DNA from: Halieaceae bacterium UBA4452 | GTDB taxonomy: Bacteria; Pseudomonadota; Gammaproteobacteria; Pseudomonadales; Halieaceae | Reading direction: 5' to 3' | DNA length: 64,000 nucleotides | Assembly: GCA_002389505.1 (NCBI GenBank) | Contig: DGPA01000041.1 | Span: forward strand, 1,988-65,987 | Shown: piece by piece, positions 34,731-42,852 of the stretch | How the letters are laid out: every line of letters begins with the position of its first letter | Position numbering within the stretch: the first letter of the stretch is position 1 | Notes under the pieces: model-generated | What the model was told of the DNA's origin: nothing | Database searches by the model: none | The model's input: the letters and a program-made list of their open reading frames with translations, nothing else | Made by a program: the position numbers and the translations under genes

Positions 34731-35489
34731 ATGGCTCGTGACGATTTACCCGACATCCCCTCATTTGCCGCCAATCGAGATGAAGCGGTAGCCAGTGCCC
34801 CTCGAGGTGCAATGCCGAGTCGCGCGCGGATGACAGCCGCTTCTGACGCCAGTATGGGGTTAGTAGGTCGTTTGATAGTTACTGTTGCATTGGTAGTAGC
34901 CGCAGTGGCCTGCGCTTGGGCGTGGCAGCTTCAACAAACCCTCGACAGCTCTCTGACCACACAGGCGGCGCTGTCCTCTCGGACGACGGACCTGGAGGCA
35001 CTATTGTCAGATACCGACGAGAGCGTGGCCCAATCCGCCGCCGCGCTGGGTGCTCAACTGCGCGTGGTTGACAAGGAAACTCGGCGTCTCGAGCAGCGCC
35101 GACGTGAATTAGATTCGCGCATCGACAAACTGGAGAAAGCTAAAATCTCCCGGGACGTTGTCATCGACACGCTTTCAACCCGTGCCACCGATAGTATCGC
35201 GAAGCTTGAGACTCTGACCGCCGACCTGAAGGCGCTTCAGAAAGTTGCGGGGGACTTAGCGCGGTTGTCCACCAGCGCCAAACAAGTCCAAATCAACCTC
35301 GAACGCTTGGCCGATAATGTCAATAAAGCTAAGTTAGAGCGTGCTGGGTTGAACAAGCGAGTCGCCGCCAATGAGGAGTGGATTGATTCCATTAATGCCT
35401 TTCGACGTCAAGTTAACACCAGTATTAACGGCCTGGAGAGCGCTTTGCGCAGCATGCAGGTGAACGAGCCCAGTCAACCCTTGCAGTAA
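34731..35489 (+). CDS. Single-pass membrane protein with long coiled coil, unknown
   Basis: I do not recognise a family. The 252-residue protein has a polar, proline-containing N-terminal segment (about 1-43), one transmembrane helix (about 45-67, LVGRLIVTVALVVAAVACAWAW) and then about 180 residues of heptad-like, charged sequence (LEQRRRELDSRIDKLEKAK and similar) suggesting a long periplasmic coiled coil. Topology is inferred as N-in, C-out. Start: ATG 34731 is 10 bases from AAGGGA; GTG 34725 is 4 bases from it. It lies 47 bases upstream of the fumarase gene and may share its transcript. An envelope or division-associated role is possible but not shown. Confidence 0.7.
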   Translation: MARDDLPDIPSFAANRDEAVASAPRGAMPSRARMTAASDASMGLVGRLIVTVALVVAAVACAWAWQLQQTLDSSLTTQAALSSRTTDLEALLSDTDESVAQSAAALGAQLRVVDKETRRLEQRRRELDSRIDKLEKAKISRDVVIDTLSTRATDSIAKLETLTADLKALQKVAGDLARLSTSAKQVQINLERLADNVNKAKLERAGLNKRVAANEEWIDSINAFRRQVNTSINGLESALRSMQVNEPSQPLQ

Positions 35490-35536
35490 ACGTTTAGCCC
35501 CAATGGCGTTGGATGCAGCCGTGACAGGAAGCCAAT

Positions 35537-37054
35537 ATGAGTATGATTAAACAGCAAGATCTCATCGACAGCATTGCCGATGCGCTGCAATTTATTTCTT
35601 ACTATCACCCTATCGATTTTATTCAAGCGGTTCACAAAGCCTATAACATGGAGCAAAACCCAGCAGCGAAAGATGCTATGGCGCAAATTTTGATTAATTC
35701 ACGCCTGTGCGCCCTAGGGCATCGACCCATCTGCCAAGATACGGGTATTGTTACGGTCTTTATCGAGATTGGTATGGAGGTTCAGTGGCAAGCCGAACTG
35801 TCCGTTGAGGCGATGATCAATGCCGGGGTGCGCCGAGCCTACACCCACCCTGACAATAAACTACGGGCCTCTATTCTCAGCGACCCCGCTGGAACGCGAC
35901 GCAATACCGGCGACAATACCCCTGCGGTTATCCATACTCGCGTCGTGCCTGGCAACACCGTTGATGTGCGCATCGCTGCCAAGGGTGGCGGTTCAGAGAA
36001 CAAAGCGAAGCTTGTCATGCTCAATCCTTCAGACAGTATTCTCGACTGGGTGGTCAACACGCTGCCCACTATGGGGGCGGGTTGGTGTCCTCCTGGTATG
36101 CTCGGGATTGGCATTGGCGGTACGGCCGAGAAAGCCATGGTATTGGCCAAGGAATCGCTTATGGATCCTATTGATATCCATGAACTGCGTGAACGGGGTC
36201 CCATTAGCCGCTCTGAAGAGCTCCGGTTAGAAATTATGGATGGGGTGAACGCACTGGGTATTGGCGCGCAGGGCTTGGGGGGATTGACCACCGTACTCGA
36301 CGTCAAAATTAAGGACTATCCCACGCACGCGGCTTCGCTACCCGTCGCCATGATTCCCAACTGTGCGGCTACACGCCACGCTCATTTTACCTTAAGGGGA
36401 GAGGGTCCGGCGCTACAATCTGCCCCAGATATTGATCAATGGCCCGACGTGTCTTGGGAACCGGGGAATGCAGCTCGACACGTAGATCTGGACACAGTGA
36501 CCGCTGAGGACGTTCGACACTGGACCCCTGGCGAGACTATTTTGTTGTCGGGTACCATGTATACCGGACGGGATGCGGCGCATAAGCGCATGACCCAGAT
36601 GCTGCAAAGCGGTGAGCCTTTGCCGGTTGATCTAACAGGTAAGTTCATTTACTACGTGGGTCCTGTAGATCCGGTGGGGGACGAGGTAGTGGGACCAGCG
36701 GGACCCACGACCGCTACGCGCATGGATAAGTTTACGGATTACATACTCGAGCAAACCGGGCTTATTGGCATGATCGGCAAAGCCGAGCGCGGTCCCATCG
36801 CTATTGAGGCCATTAAACGCCGGGGCGCGGTCTATTTGATGGCTGTTGGCGGGGCGGCGTACCTGGTGTCAAAAGCGATTATTGCGGCTAAGGTGGTGGC
36901 TTTTGAGGATCTTGGTATGGAGGCTATTTACGCCTTTACTGTAAAGAATATGCCCGTGTCGGTAGCGGTCGATAGTCGCGGTGATTCTGTTCATATCAGT
37001 GGTCCTGCGCTGTGGAAGCGCAAGATCGAAGAGCAGGCCATTGAGCTCATCTGA
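35537..37054 (+). CDS. Fumarate hydratase, class I ([4Fe-4S])
   Basis: Iron-sulfur fumarase interconverting fumarate and malate in the citric-acid cycle. The 505 residues match the single-chain class I enzymes (FumA/FumB type). Cluster cysteines are visible in RPICQDTG, GAGWCPPGM and IPNCAATRH; the C-terminal beta region has LLSGTMYTGRDAAHKRM and GPVDPVGDEVVGPAGPTTATRMDKF. AGGAAG precedes ATG 35537. Oxygen sensitivity is a known family feature. Its 3' end overlaps the start of sbcB by 14 bases. Confidence 0.95.
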   Translation: MSMIKQQDLIDSIADALQFISYYHPIDFIQAVHKAYNMEQNPAAKDAMAQILINSRLCALGHRPICQDTGIVTVFIEIGMEVQWQAELSVEAMINAGVRRAYTHPDNKLRASILSDPAGTRRNTGDNTPAVIHTRVVPGNTVDVRIAAKGGGSENKAKLVMLNPSDSILDWVVNTLPTMGAGWCPPGMLGIGIGGTAEKAMVLAKESLMDPIDIHELRERGPISRSEELRLEIMDGVNALGIGAQGLGGLTTVLDVKIKDYPTHAASLPVAMIPNCAATRHAHFTLRGEGPALQSAPDIDQWPDVSWEPGNAARHVDLDTVTAEDVRHWTPGETILLSGTMYTGRDAAHKRMTQMLQSGEPLPVDLTGKFIYYVGPVDPVGDEVVGPAGPTTATRMDKFTDYILEQTGLIGMIGKAERGPIAIEAIKRRGAVYLMAVGGAAYLVSKAIIAAKVVAFEDLGMEAIYAFTVKNMPVSVAVDSRGDSVHISGPALWKRKIEEQAIELI

Positions 37055-38513
37055 GACGTTTTATTGGCATGATTACGAGACCTCGGGTGCCGAGGTCTCC
37101 ACCGACAGGCCTTTACAGTTTGCCGGTATTCGCACCGACCGAGACTTCAATGTGATCGGGGAACCGCTGGTCATTTACAGCCGGCCGACCCCCGACTTTA
37201 TCCCGTCTCCGGTCGCCACGCGTATTACGGGTATCAGCCCGTATACGGCGCTTGAGTACGGATTAGCTGAGCGTGATTTCATTGGTCAGATACACCATGA
37301 GCTGTCGAAGCCGGGCACGTGCGGCGTGGGGTACAACTCACTGCGTTTTGACGATGAGGTCACACGCTTTGCGCTTTATCGTAATTTTCATGATCCGTAT
37401 GCACGCGAACGCGATCAGGGACGGTCGCGCTGGGATTTAATCGACGCGACTCGTGCAATCTATGCGTTACGCCCTGACGGCATTGTTTGGCCGAAGCGAG
37501 ACGGTGGCCTGACAAGTTTTCGACTTGAAGAACTGACGGGTGCGAACGGCATTGATCATGGCAATGCTCACGATGCTTTGTCCGATGTGGAGGCAACGAT
37601 TGGTCTTGCAGCGCTGCTCAATAAAGCGCAACCGGCCTTGTTTGATGCCTTGTACGCATCGCGCTTGAAACTTCATGTCGCTGACTTGCTCAATGTCGAC
37701 GCAATGAAGCCCGTGATTTATGTGTCTGGTGTGCTCGGTGGGTCGCGCCACAATGTGACCATTATTGTGCCACTCGCCGTGTCAGCAAGTAATAAGAACG
37801 ACGTTATTTGTGCCGACTTGAGTCGTGCGCCCAATTTCTTACTTGAGGAGCCCGAGGCGATAAAGGCGCGTTTATTTGCGCGCAAAGACGATCTGCCTGA
37901 GGGCCAAGAACGCCCGCCATTAATAACTGTTCGTATAAACCGCGCCCCGGTTATTTTGCCGATGCAATGGATGACGCTCGAGGTTGCAGAGCGTTTGGGC
38001 TATCAAGGTGACCATCTCCGCGAACACTTGCAGCAATTGCGCGATCATAGGGCGGTAAACGCTCATGCTTTTCGGGATTTTATTCAAGCCATCTTTACGT
38101 CTCGCGAGTTTGCACCTCGAACGGATGTTGATGCCATGCTTTATGACGGCTTTTTCGATCGCACCGATAGCCAGCAATTCCCATCGATTGTCAACGCCAC
38201 GGCTGAGGCTCTGAGAGATCAAAGCTGGGTGTTCAAAGATCGTAGACTGCCGGAATTACTGTTTCGGTATCGAGCGCGCAATTACCCCGACAGCCTCCTG
38301 CCTGAGGAAGCCCGGCAGTGGCGAGAGCACTGTGCCGCGCAGCAGGCATCGGGCGGTCCGTTTGATCGAGAGGACCTCCTTGATGCGGTTTCCTCAGAAC
38401 TTGCCTCCGAAGGTTTGTCCAATCAACAGCGCAGTGCGCTCACCGATCTTGCGCGGTATATCAAAGAGTTAGCTCAGAGCCTGTCGGAGCAAGGGAACAC
38501 CGAGTTACAATAG
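37041..38513 (+). CDS. sbcB: Exodeoxyribonuclease I
   Basis: 3'-5' single-strand DNA exonuclease used in recombination and mismatch repair. I start it at TTG 37041 (LSSSETFYWHDYETSG), which overlaps the fumarase end and places the first catalytic motif at the usual distance; length is 490 residues against 475 in E. coli. DEDDh residues are visible in HDYETSG, in GYNSLRFDDEVT (the second Asp region), and in HGNAHDALSDVEAT. FRLEELTGANGI and the C-terminal block LLFRYRARNYP are also family features. Confidence 0.94.
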   Translation: MSSSETFYWHDYETSGAEVSTDRPLQFAGIRTDRDFNVIGEPLVIYSRPTPDFIPSPVATRITGISPYTALEYGLAERDFIGQIHHELSKPGTCGVGYNSLRFDDEVTRFALYRNFHDPYARERDQGRSRWDLIDATRAIYALRPDGIVWPKRDGGLTSFRLEELTGANGIDHGNAHDALSDVEATIGLAALLNKAQPALFDALYASRLKLHVADLLNVDAMKPVIYVSGVLGGSRHNVTIIVPLAVSASNKNDVICADLSRAPNFLLEEPEAIKARLFARKDDLPEGQERPPLITVRINRAPVILPMQWMTLEVAERLGYQGDHLREHLQQLRDHRAVNAHAFRDFIQAIFTSREFAPRTDVDAMLYDGFFDRTDSQQFPSIVNATAEALRDQSWVFKDRRLPELLFRYRARNYPDSLLPEEARQWREHCAAQQASGGPFDREDLLDAVSSELASEGLSNQQRSALTDLARYIKELAQSLSEQGNTELQ

Positions 38514-38542
38514 ACTCCTCTTTAAGCTTAGCGGGGTTCGCC

Positions 38543-39556
38543 GTGCATTTTCAGGGCAGTCACATTCTCAATATTGGTCAGTTTGAACGCTCCGATGTCG
38601 ATCAGCTTTTTGCTGTTGCCGATGCCATGAGACCCTATGCGCATCGAGACAAAGTAACGCGAGTATTAGATGGCGCCATTCTCGGTTCTATGTTCTTTGA
38701 AGCTTCCACTCGAACGCGGATTAGCTTCGGCAGTGCCTTTAACTTATTGGGTGGCCAGGTCCGGGAAACGACGGGCTTTGAGAGCACCGCCATTGCTAAG
38801 GGCGAGTCGTTATATGATACCGCGCGGGTGTTGTCGGGCTATTCCGACGTCATTGTTATGCGCCATCCTGCTGAGGGATCGGTGGCGGAGTTTGCAGCAG
38901 GTAGCCGGGTGCCGGTGATAAACGGCGGTGATGGTGCCAATGAGCATCCTACCCAAGCGTTATTGGATCTTTTCACTATCCGCAGCGAGCTGCACTCGCG
39001 CAAGCGAGAGATCGACGATCTACGCATCGCGATGGTGGGCGATCTTCGCTACGGCCGCACGGTCCATTCGTTATCGCGTCTACTCAGTCTGTATAAGAAC
39101 GTGGAAATTCGATTGGTGTCGCCAACTGAATTACGAATGCCCGGTGATATTGTCGAAGCTTTGCGGTCGTCGGGACATAAAGTGATTGAAACGGAAGTAC
39201 TCGAAGAGGGAATCGCCGGTGTCGACATTGTTTATTCGACGCGGCTCCAAGAAGAACGCTTTGCGTCGCCCGCCGATGCTGATTTGTATCGCGGTCGCTT
39301 CCGACTTAACCAATCGGTTTATACCGCGAACTGCGAGCCCAACACGGTCATTATGCATCCGTTACCCAGAGATTCCCGTGAAGGTGCTCGCGAGCTAGAT
39401 GACGATTTAAACGACAATCCTAACCTCGCAATATTCCGTCAAAGTGATAACGGCGTGCTAGTCCGCATGGCGCTTTTCGCCATAATCCTAGACGTTGTCG
39501 ACCAAGTCAGTGCGCATGCCAGTAAAGTTAATTGGTACACGGAGCGCCGGTTTTGA
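38543..39556 (+). CDS. pyrB: Aspartate carbamoyltransferase catalytic chain
   Basis: Transfers the carbamoyl group to aspartate in pyrimidine synthesis. GTG start at 38543 gives 337 residues, longer than E. coli PyrB (311). The carbamoyl-phosphate motif FFEASTRTRISF, the loop Lys in AIAKGESLYDTA, and HPTQALLDLFTI are intact; MHPLPR is the usual C-terminal block. No regulatory-chain pyrI or dihydroorotase-like pyrC' follows, unlike many gammaproteobacteria. The downstream nudix gene starts inside its stop codon (TTGA). Confidence 0.94.
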   Translation: MHFQGSHILNIGQFERSDVDQLFAVADAMRPYAHRDKVTRVLDGAILGSMFFEASTRTRISFGSAFNLLGGQVRETTGFESTAIAKGESLYDTARVLSGYSDVIVMRHPAEGSVAEFAAGSRVPVINGGDGANEHPTQALLDLFTIRSELHSRKREIDDLRIAMVGDLRYGRTVHSLSRLLSLYKNVEIRLVSPTELRMPGDIVEALRSSGHKVIETEVLEEGIAGVDIVYSTRLQEERFASPADADLYRGRFRLNQSVYTANCEPNTVIMHPLPRDSREGARELDDDLNDNPNLAIFRQSDNGVLVRMALFAIILDVVDQVSAHASKVNWYTERRF

Positions 39557-40176
39557 GCAATTTCCAACCCCGATTCAGCGCCGACGATGTCGAAGTGGTG
39601 GGTAGCGATTGGTTATACCGAGGCTTTTTCGGTGTCCGCAAATTAACGCTCCGCCACAAGCTTTTTGCGGGTGGTTGGAGTAAACCTTTTAGTCGCGAAT
39701 TGTTCGAGCGTGGAGACGCAGTGGCAGTTTTGCCTTGGGATCCCGTTCGCGATAAATTTATCATGGTGGAGCAATTTAGAGCTGGGGCTATCCGCAACGA
39801 GGACAGCCCTTGGATGCTTGAGTTACTCGCAGGCATTGTCGAGCCCAATGAAAATGATATCGATGTGGTTCACCGGGAGGCCAAAGAAGAGGCGGGCTGC
39901 GTGTTAGACGCGATTAAGCCAATTGCGACCTTTTATCCGAGTGCCGGCGGATGCTCCGAACAAATTCGCTTGTTTGTCGGTCGCGTGGTTGAGGCAGGTG
40001 TTGGTGGCGTCCATGGACTCGAGCATGAGAACGAGGATTTGTTGGTTCATGCCATCAATCGTCGGGACGCTCTTGCAATGCTCGATGCCGATCAAATCAA
40101 TAACGGCCATACGCTGATCGCGTTACAGTGGTTGGCGCGTCACGGTGAGGCCTTGCGGCAGGAATGGCTGAGTTAG
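39553..40176 (+). CDS. nudF: Nudix hydrolase, ADP-ribose pyrophosphatase type
   Basis: Hydrolyses ADP-ribose or related nucleoside diphosphates to AMP and sugar phosphate. Likely start is TTG 39553 (LSNFQPRFSADDVEVV), overlapping the pyrB TGA, giving 207 residues, close to E. coli NudF (209). The nudix box is complete (residues about 95-117, G-x5-E-x7-REAKEEAG), with the conserved Pro downstream in FYPSAGGCSEQ. Overlaps murJ by 13 bases. Recognised by box, length and N-terminal motif SRELFERGDAVAVLP. Confidence 0.88.
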   Translation: MSNFQPRFSADDVEVVGSDWLYRGFFGVRKLTLRHKLFAGGWSKPFSRELFERGDAVAVLPWDPVRDKFIMVEQFRAGAIRNEDSPWMLELLAGIVEPNENDIDVVHREAKEEAGCVLDAIKPIATFYPSAGGCSEQIRLFVGRVVEAGVGGVHGLEHENEDLLVHAINRRDALAMLDADQINNGHTLIALQWLARHGEALRQEWLS

Positions 40177-41789
40177 ACCCCAACTCATCGGTGAATCATG
40201 ACGACGGCGTCAAACGACGAGGTCTTTTACATTCTAGTGCGGTGGTCAGTGTCGGGACCCTGCTGTCCAGAAGTTTGGGCTTGGTTCGCGACGTCGTGCT
40301 TGCGGCATTGGTGGGGGCAAGCAGTAATGCCGACGCTTTCTTTGTCGCCTTCAAAATCCCCAATTTTTTGCGCCGGCTTTTTGCTGAAGGTGCTTTTGCC
40401 CAGGCGTTCGTTCCAGTGTTGTCTGAAACCCGCGAGGAGGGCGGTCGCGAGGCGGTCAAAGCACTGATCGATAGAGTAGCAGGCGTATTGGGCGGTAGCT
40501 TATTGCTGCTCACTACACTGGCGATTGTTGCTGCACCGGTGGTGGCCCTAGTCTTTGCCCCTGGGTTTAGTCGCGATGCGGCAAAACTAGCGCTGACGGC
40601 GGATCTTATAAAACTCACCTTCCCATACCTGTTTTTCATATCGCTAACCGGCTTTGCAGGGGGTATTTTAAATAGCTATGGGCGTTTTGCCGTGCCCGCC
40701 TTCACACCTATTTTACTCAACCTATCACTGATTGGCAGCGCAGTATTTTTAGCTCCACAAGTTGATGAGCCTGTTTATGCCTTGGCTTTGGGGGTCCTGC
40801 TCGCGGGAATGATCCAGCTGTTATTTCAGCTGCCTGCCTTGCATGGACTGGGGCTTATTCCTCGACCTCGATGGGATATCGGCTACGCTGGTGTTCGACG
40901 CATACTCACGCTGATGGTGCCAGCATTGTTTGGGGTTTCAGTCAGCCAAATTAACCTGTTATTGGATACGGTATTGGCGTCGTTACTGCCGACGGGAAGC
41001 GTGTCCTGGCTCTACTACAGTGATCGTATGACCGAACTGCCTTTGGGTGTCTTCGCCATAGCCATTGCCACAGTCATACTGCCGGCCCTGTCAACTCAAA
41101 AGGCGCTTGGAGAGCAAGCCAGCGATCATCAAGATTTTTCTGGCACGCTCAATTGGGCACTCAGCGCCGTCCTATTGATTGCGCTGCCGGCGACCGCAGC
41201 ACTAGCTATCTTAGCGGAGCCTATTTTAATGACCCTCTTTCAGTACGGAGAATTCACCCGATACGATGTTCAAATGTCGGCGGTATCGCTGCGCGCCTAC
41301 ACCTTAGGCCTGACCGCGTTTATGCTCGTCAAGGTGCTGGCGCCTGGATTCTATGCGCGACAAGATATGCGCACCCCCGTTCGTATTGGCATTATAGCGA
41401 TGGTGACTAATATGGTTTTGAACCCGTTGTTGGTGTTTCCGCTAATGTGGCAATTTGACGTGGGACATGCGGGACTTGCTTTAGCGACCAGCGTCGCCGC
41501 ATGGTTAAATGCAGCGCTGCTCTGGCGAGGCTTGCGTCGAGACGGGGTGTTACTGCCCCCGACTCAGGGTCCCTCTTGGCGAGTTCTGCGCTATGCCATT
41601 GCAGTGATCGCCATGTCGCTGCTGTTACTCATGCTGCTGCCACCTATCGAATGGTGGTTGGGGCAGGGTGTGTGGCAGCGCGCTTTAGCCCTAATTGGGG
41701 TGGTGTTGACCGGGCTGGTGAGCTATCTGCTAGCACTGTTCCTGGTGGGTATCCGACCGAGCCAGTTTCGCAGCCCAAGCAACCGTTAA
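40164..41789 (+). CDS. murJ: Lipid II flippase MurJ
   Basis: Polytopic inner-membrane protein of the MOP superfamily that flips lipid II for peptidoglycan synthesis. The 541 residues give about 14 helices. Family blocks are SVGTLLSRSLGLVRDVVLA, the KIPNFLRRLFAEGAFAQAFVP segment, FAGGILNSYGRFAVPAFTPILLN and LYYSDRMTELPLGVF, carrying the functional Arg residues known for MurJ. The first ATG at 40164 overlaps nudF by 13 bases and leaves a 25-residue cytoplasmic leader. Upstream of ribF, as in many gammaproteobacteria. Confidence 0.96.
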   Translation: MAELDPNSSVNHDDGVKRRGLLHSSAVVSVGTLLSRSLGLVRDVVLAALVGASSNADAFFVAFKIPNFLRRLFAEGAFAQAFVPVLSETREEGGREAVKALIDRVAGVLGGSLLLLTTLAIVAAPVVALVFAPGFSRDAAKLALTADLIKLTFPYLFFISLTGFAGGILNSYGRFAVPAFTPILLNLSLIGSAVFLAPQVDEPVYALALGVLLAGMIQLLFQLPALHGLGLIPRPRWDIGYAGVRRILTLMVPALFGVSVSQINLLLDTVLASLLPTGSVSWLYYSDRMTELPLGVFAIAIATVILPALSTQKALGEQASDHQDFSGTLNWALSAVLLIALPATAALAILAEPILMTLFQYGEFTRYDVQMSAVSLRAYTLGLTAFMLVKVLAPGFYARQDMRTPVRIGIIAMVTNMVLNPLLVFPLMWQFDVGHAGLALATSVAAWLNAALLWRGLRRDGVLLPPTQGPSWRVLRYAIAVIAMSLLLLMLLPPIEWWLGQGVWQRALALIGVVLTGLVSYLLALFLVGIRPSQFRSPSNR

Positions 41790-41864
41790 CACCCCAAAGG
41801 CTCACTCATAGACCCCCTTTTTCTATATACTGGCGTTTTTTCAAGAGCATGTGATCACGCGCCC

Positions 41865-42815
41865 ATGGAATTAATCCGCGGACTGCAAAATTTGCGCCCT
41901 AAACACCGCGGTTGTGCCGTGACGGTGGGTGCTTTTGATGGCGTTCATCGGGGTCACCAAGCGGTGCTTCAGCGCCTCAAAGCCCGGGCCTTTGAACTGG
42001 GCCTGCCATCAACGGTGATTGTCTTCGAACCTTTGCCTCGGGAGTTTTTTCGCCCGCAGGAGGCACCGCCGCGTATTACCAATTTTAGAGAGCGACTGTC
42101 GGCATTGGCCGCTACGGGGGTTGATCGGGTCTTGGTGTTGCCATTTAACAAAAAAATGCGCAGCATGAGCGCCGATGATTTCATCACCATGGTGTTCGTT
42201 GAGGGTTTAGGTGCACGTTATATAGAGCTCGGCGATGATTTTCGGTTTGGCAATAGTCGTGAGGGTGATTTTGAATACGCTCAACAATTTGCCGAGCAAT
42301 ATAACTATCAAGTCGAGCGGACAGAAACGGTCACTATAGACGGCGCTCGCGTGAGTAGCACGCGTATTCGAGAGGCCTTGCTGGCGGGTGATTTTGCAGA
42401 CGTAGAACGATTACTCGGTCGATCATTTACACTGACAGGTCGAGTGGAGTATGGCCAGCAACTGGGCCGTACCTTAGGCTGCCCGACCGCCAACATTCGC
42501 ATTGAGCGTCTGCGAAGCCCCCTGTCGGGGGTGTACGCGGTACGCGTTGATGGTCCGCAGTTGGCAGGGATAGCAGGGGTCGCTAATGTGGGTACGCGAC
42601 CGACGGTGAGCGACGGCACTCGAGCTAACTTAGAAGTGCATTTGATCGATAGAACGGAAAACCTATACGGTAAGCGATTGACCGTACGCTTCATGCATAA
42701 GCTCCGCGAGGAGAAGAAATTCGATTCATTGGACGCCCTCAAAGCGGCCATTGACGCAGACATTCACGCCGCAAGGAATTGGCTGGCGAGCCATCCGGTG
42801 GATACTGACAGATAG
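41865..42815 (+). CDS. ribF: Bifunctional riboflavin kinase / FMN adenylyltransferase
   Basis: Makes FMN and then FAD from riboflavin. The 316 residues are typical. The N-terminal adenylyltransferase domain has VGAFDGVHRGHQAVL and VSSTRIREAL; the C-terminal kinase domain has LGCPTANIRI with the metal-binding PTAN motif and VANVGTRPTV. First gene of the ribF-ileS-lspA-fkpB-ispH run; ileS begins 37 bases after its stop. The ribosome site is weak. Confidence 0.96.
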   Translation: MELIRGLQNLRPKHRGCAVTVGAFDGVHRGHQAVLQRLKARAFELGLPSTVIVFEPLPREFFRPQEAPPRITNFRERLSALAATGVDRVLVLPFNKKMRSMSADDFITMVFVEGLGARYIELGDDFRFGNSREGDFEYAQQFAEQYNYQVERTETVTIDGARVSSTRIREALLAGDFADVERLLGRSFTLTGRVEYGQQLGRTLGCPTANIRIERLRSPLSGVYAVRVDGPQLAGIAGVANVGTRPTVSDGTRANLEVHLIDRTENLYGKRLTVRFMHKLREEKKFDSLDALKAAIDADIHAARNWLASHPVDTDR

Positions 42816-42852
42816 CCATTACGCCCGCAGTGGCGTCACAAGTGACTCAACC

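Noticed and set aside
34535..34741. Rightward open frame of 68 codons after the PuuD-like gene
   Set aside because: It spans an intrinsic terminator and the leader of the next gene; no conserved-looking sequence.
42751..42852. N-terminal extension of ileS overlapping ribF
   Set aside because: The extension is an out-of-frame reading of ribF; the conserved protein begins at 42853.
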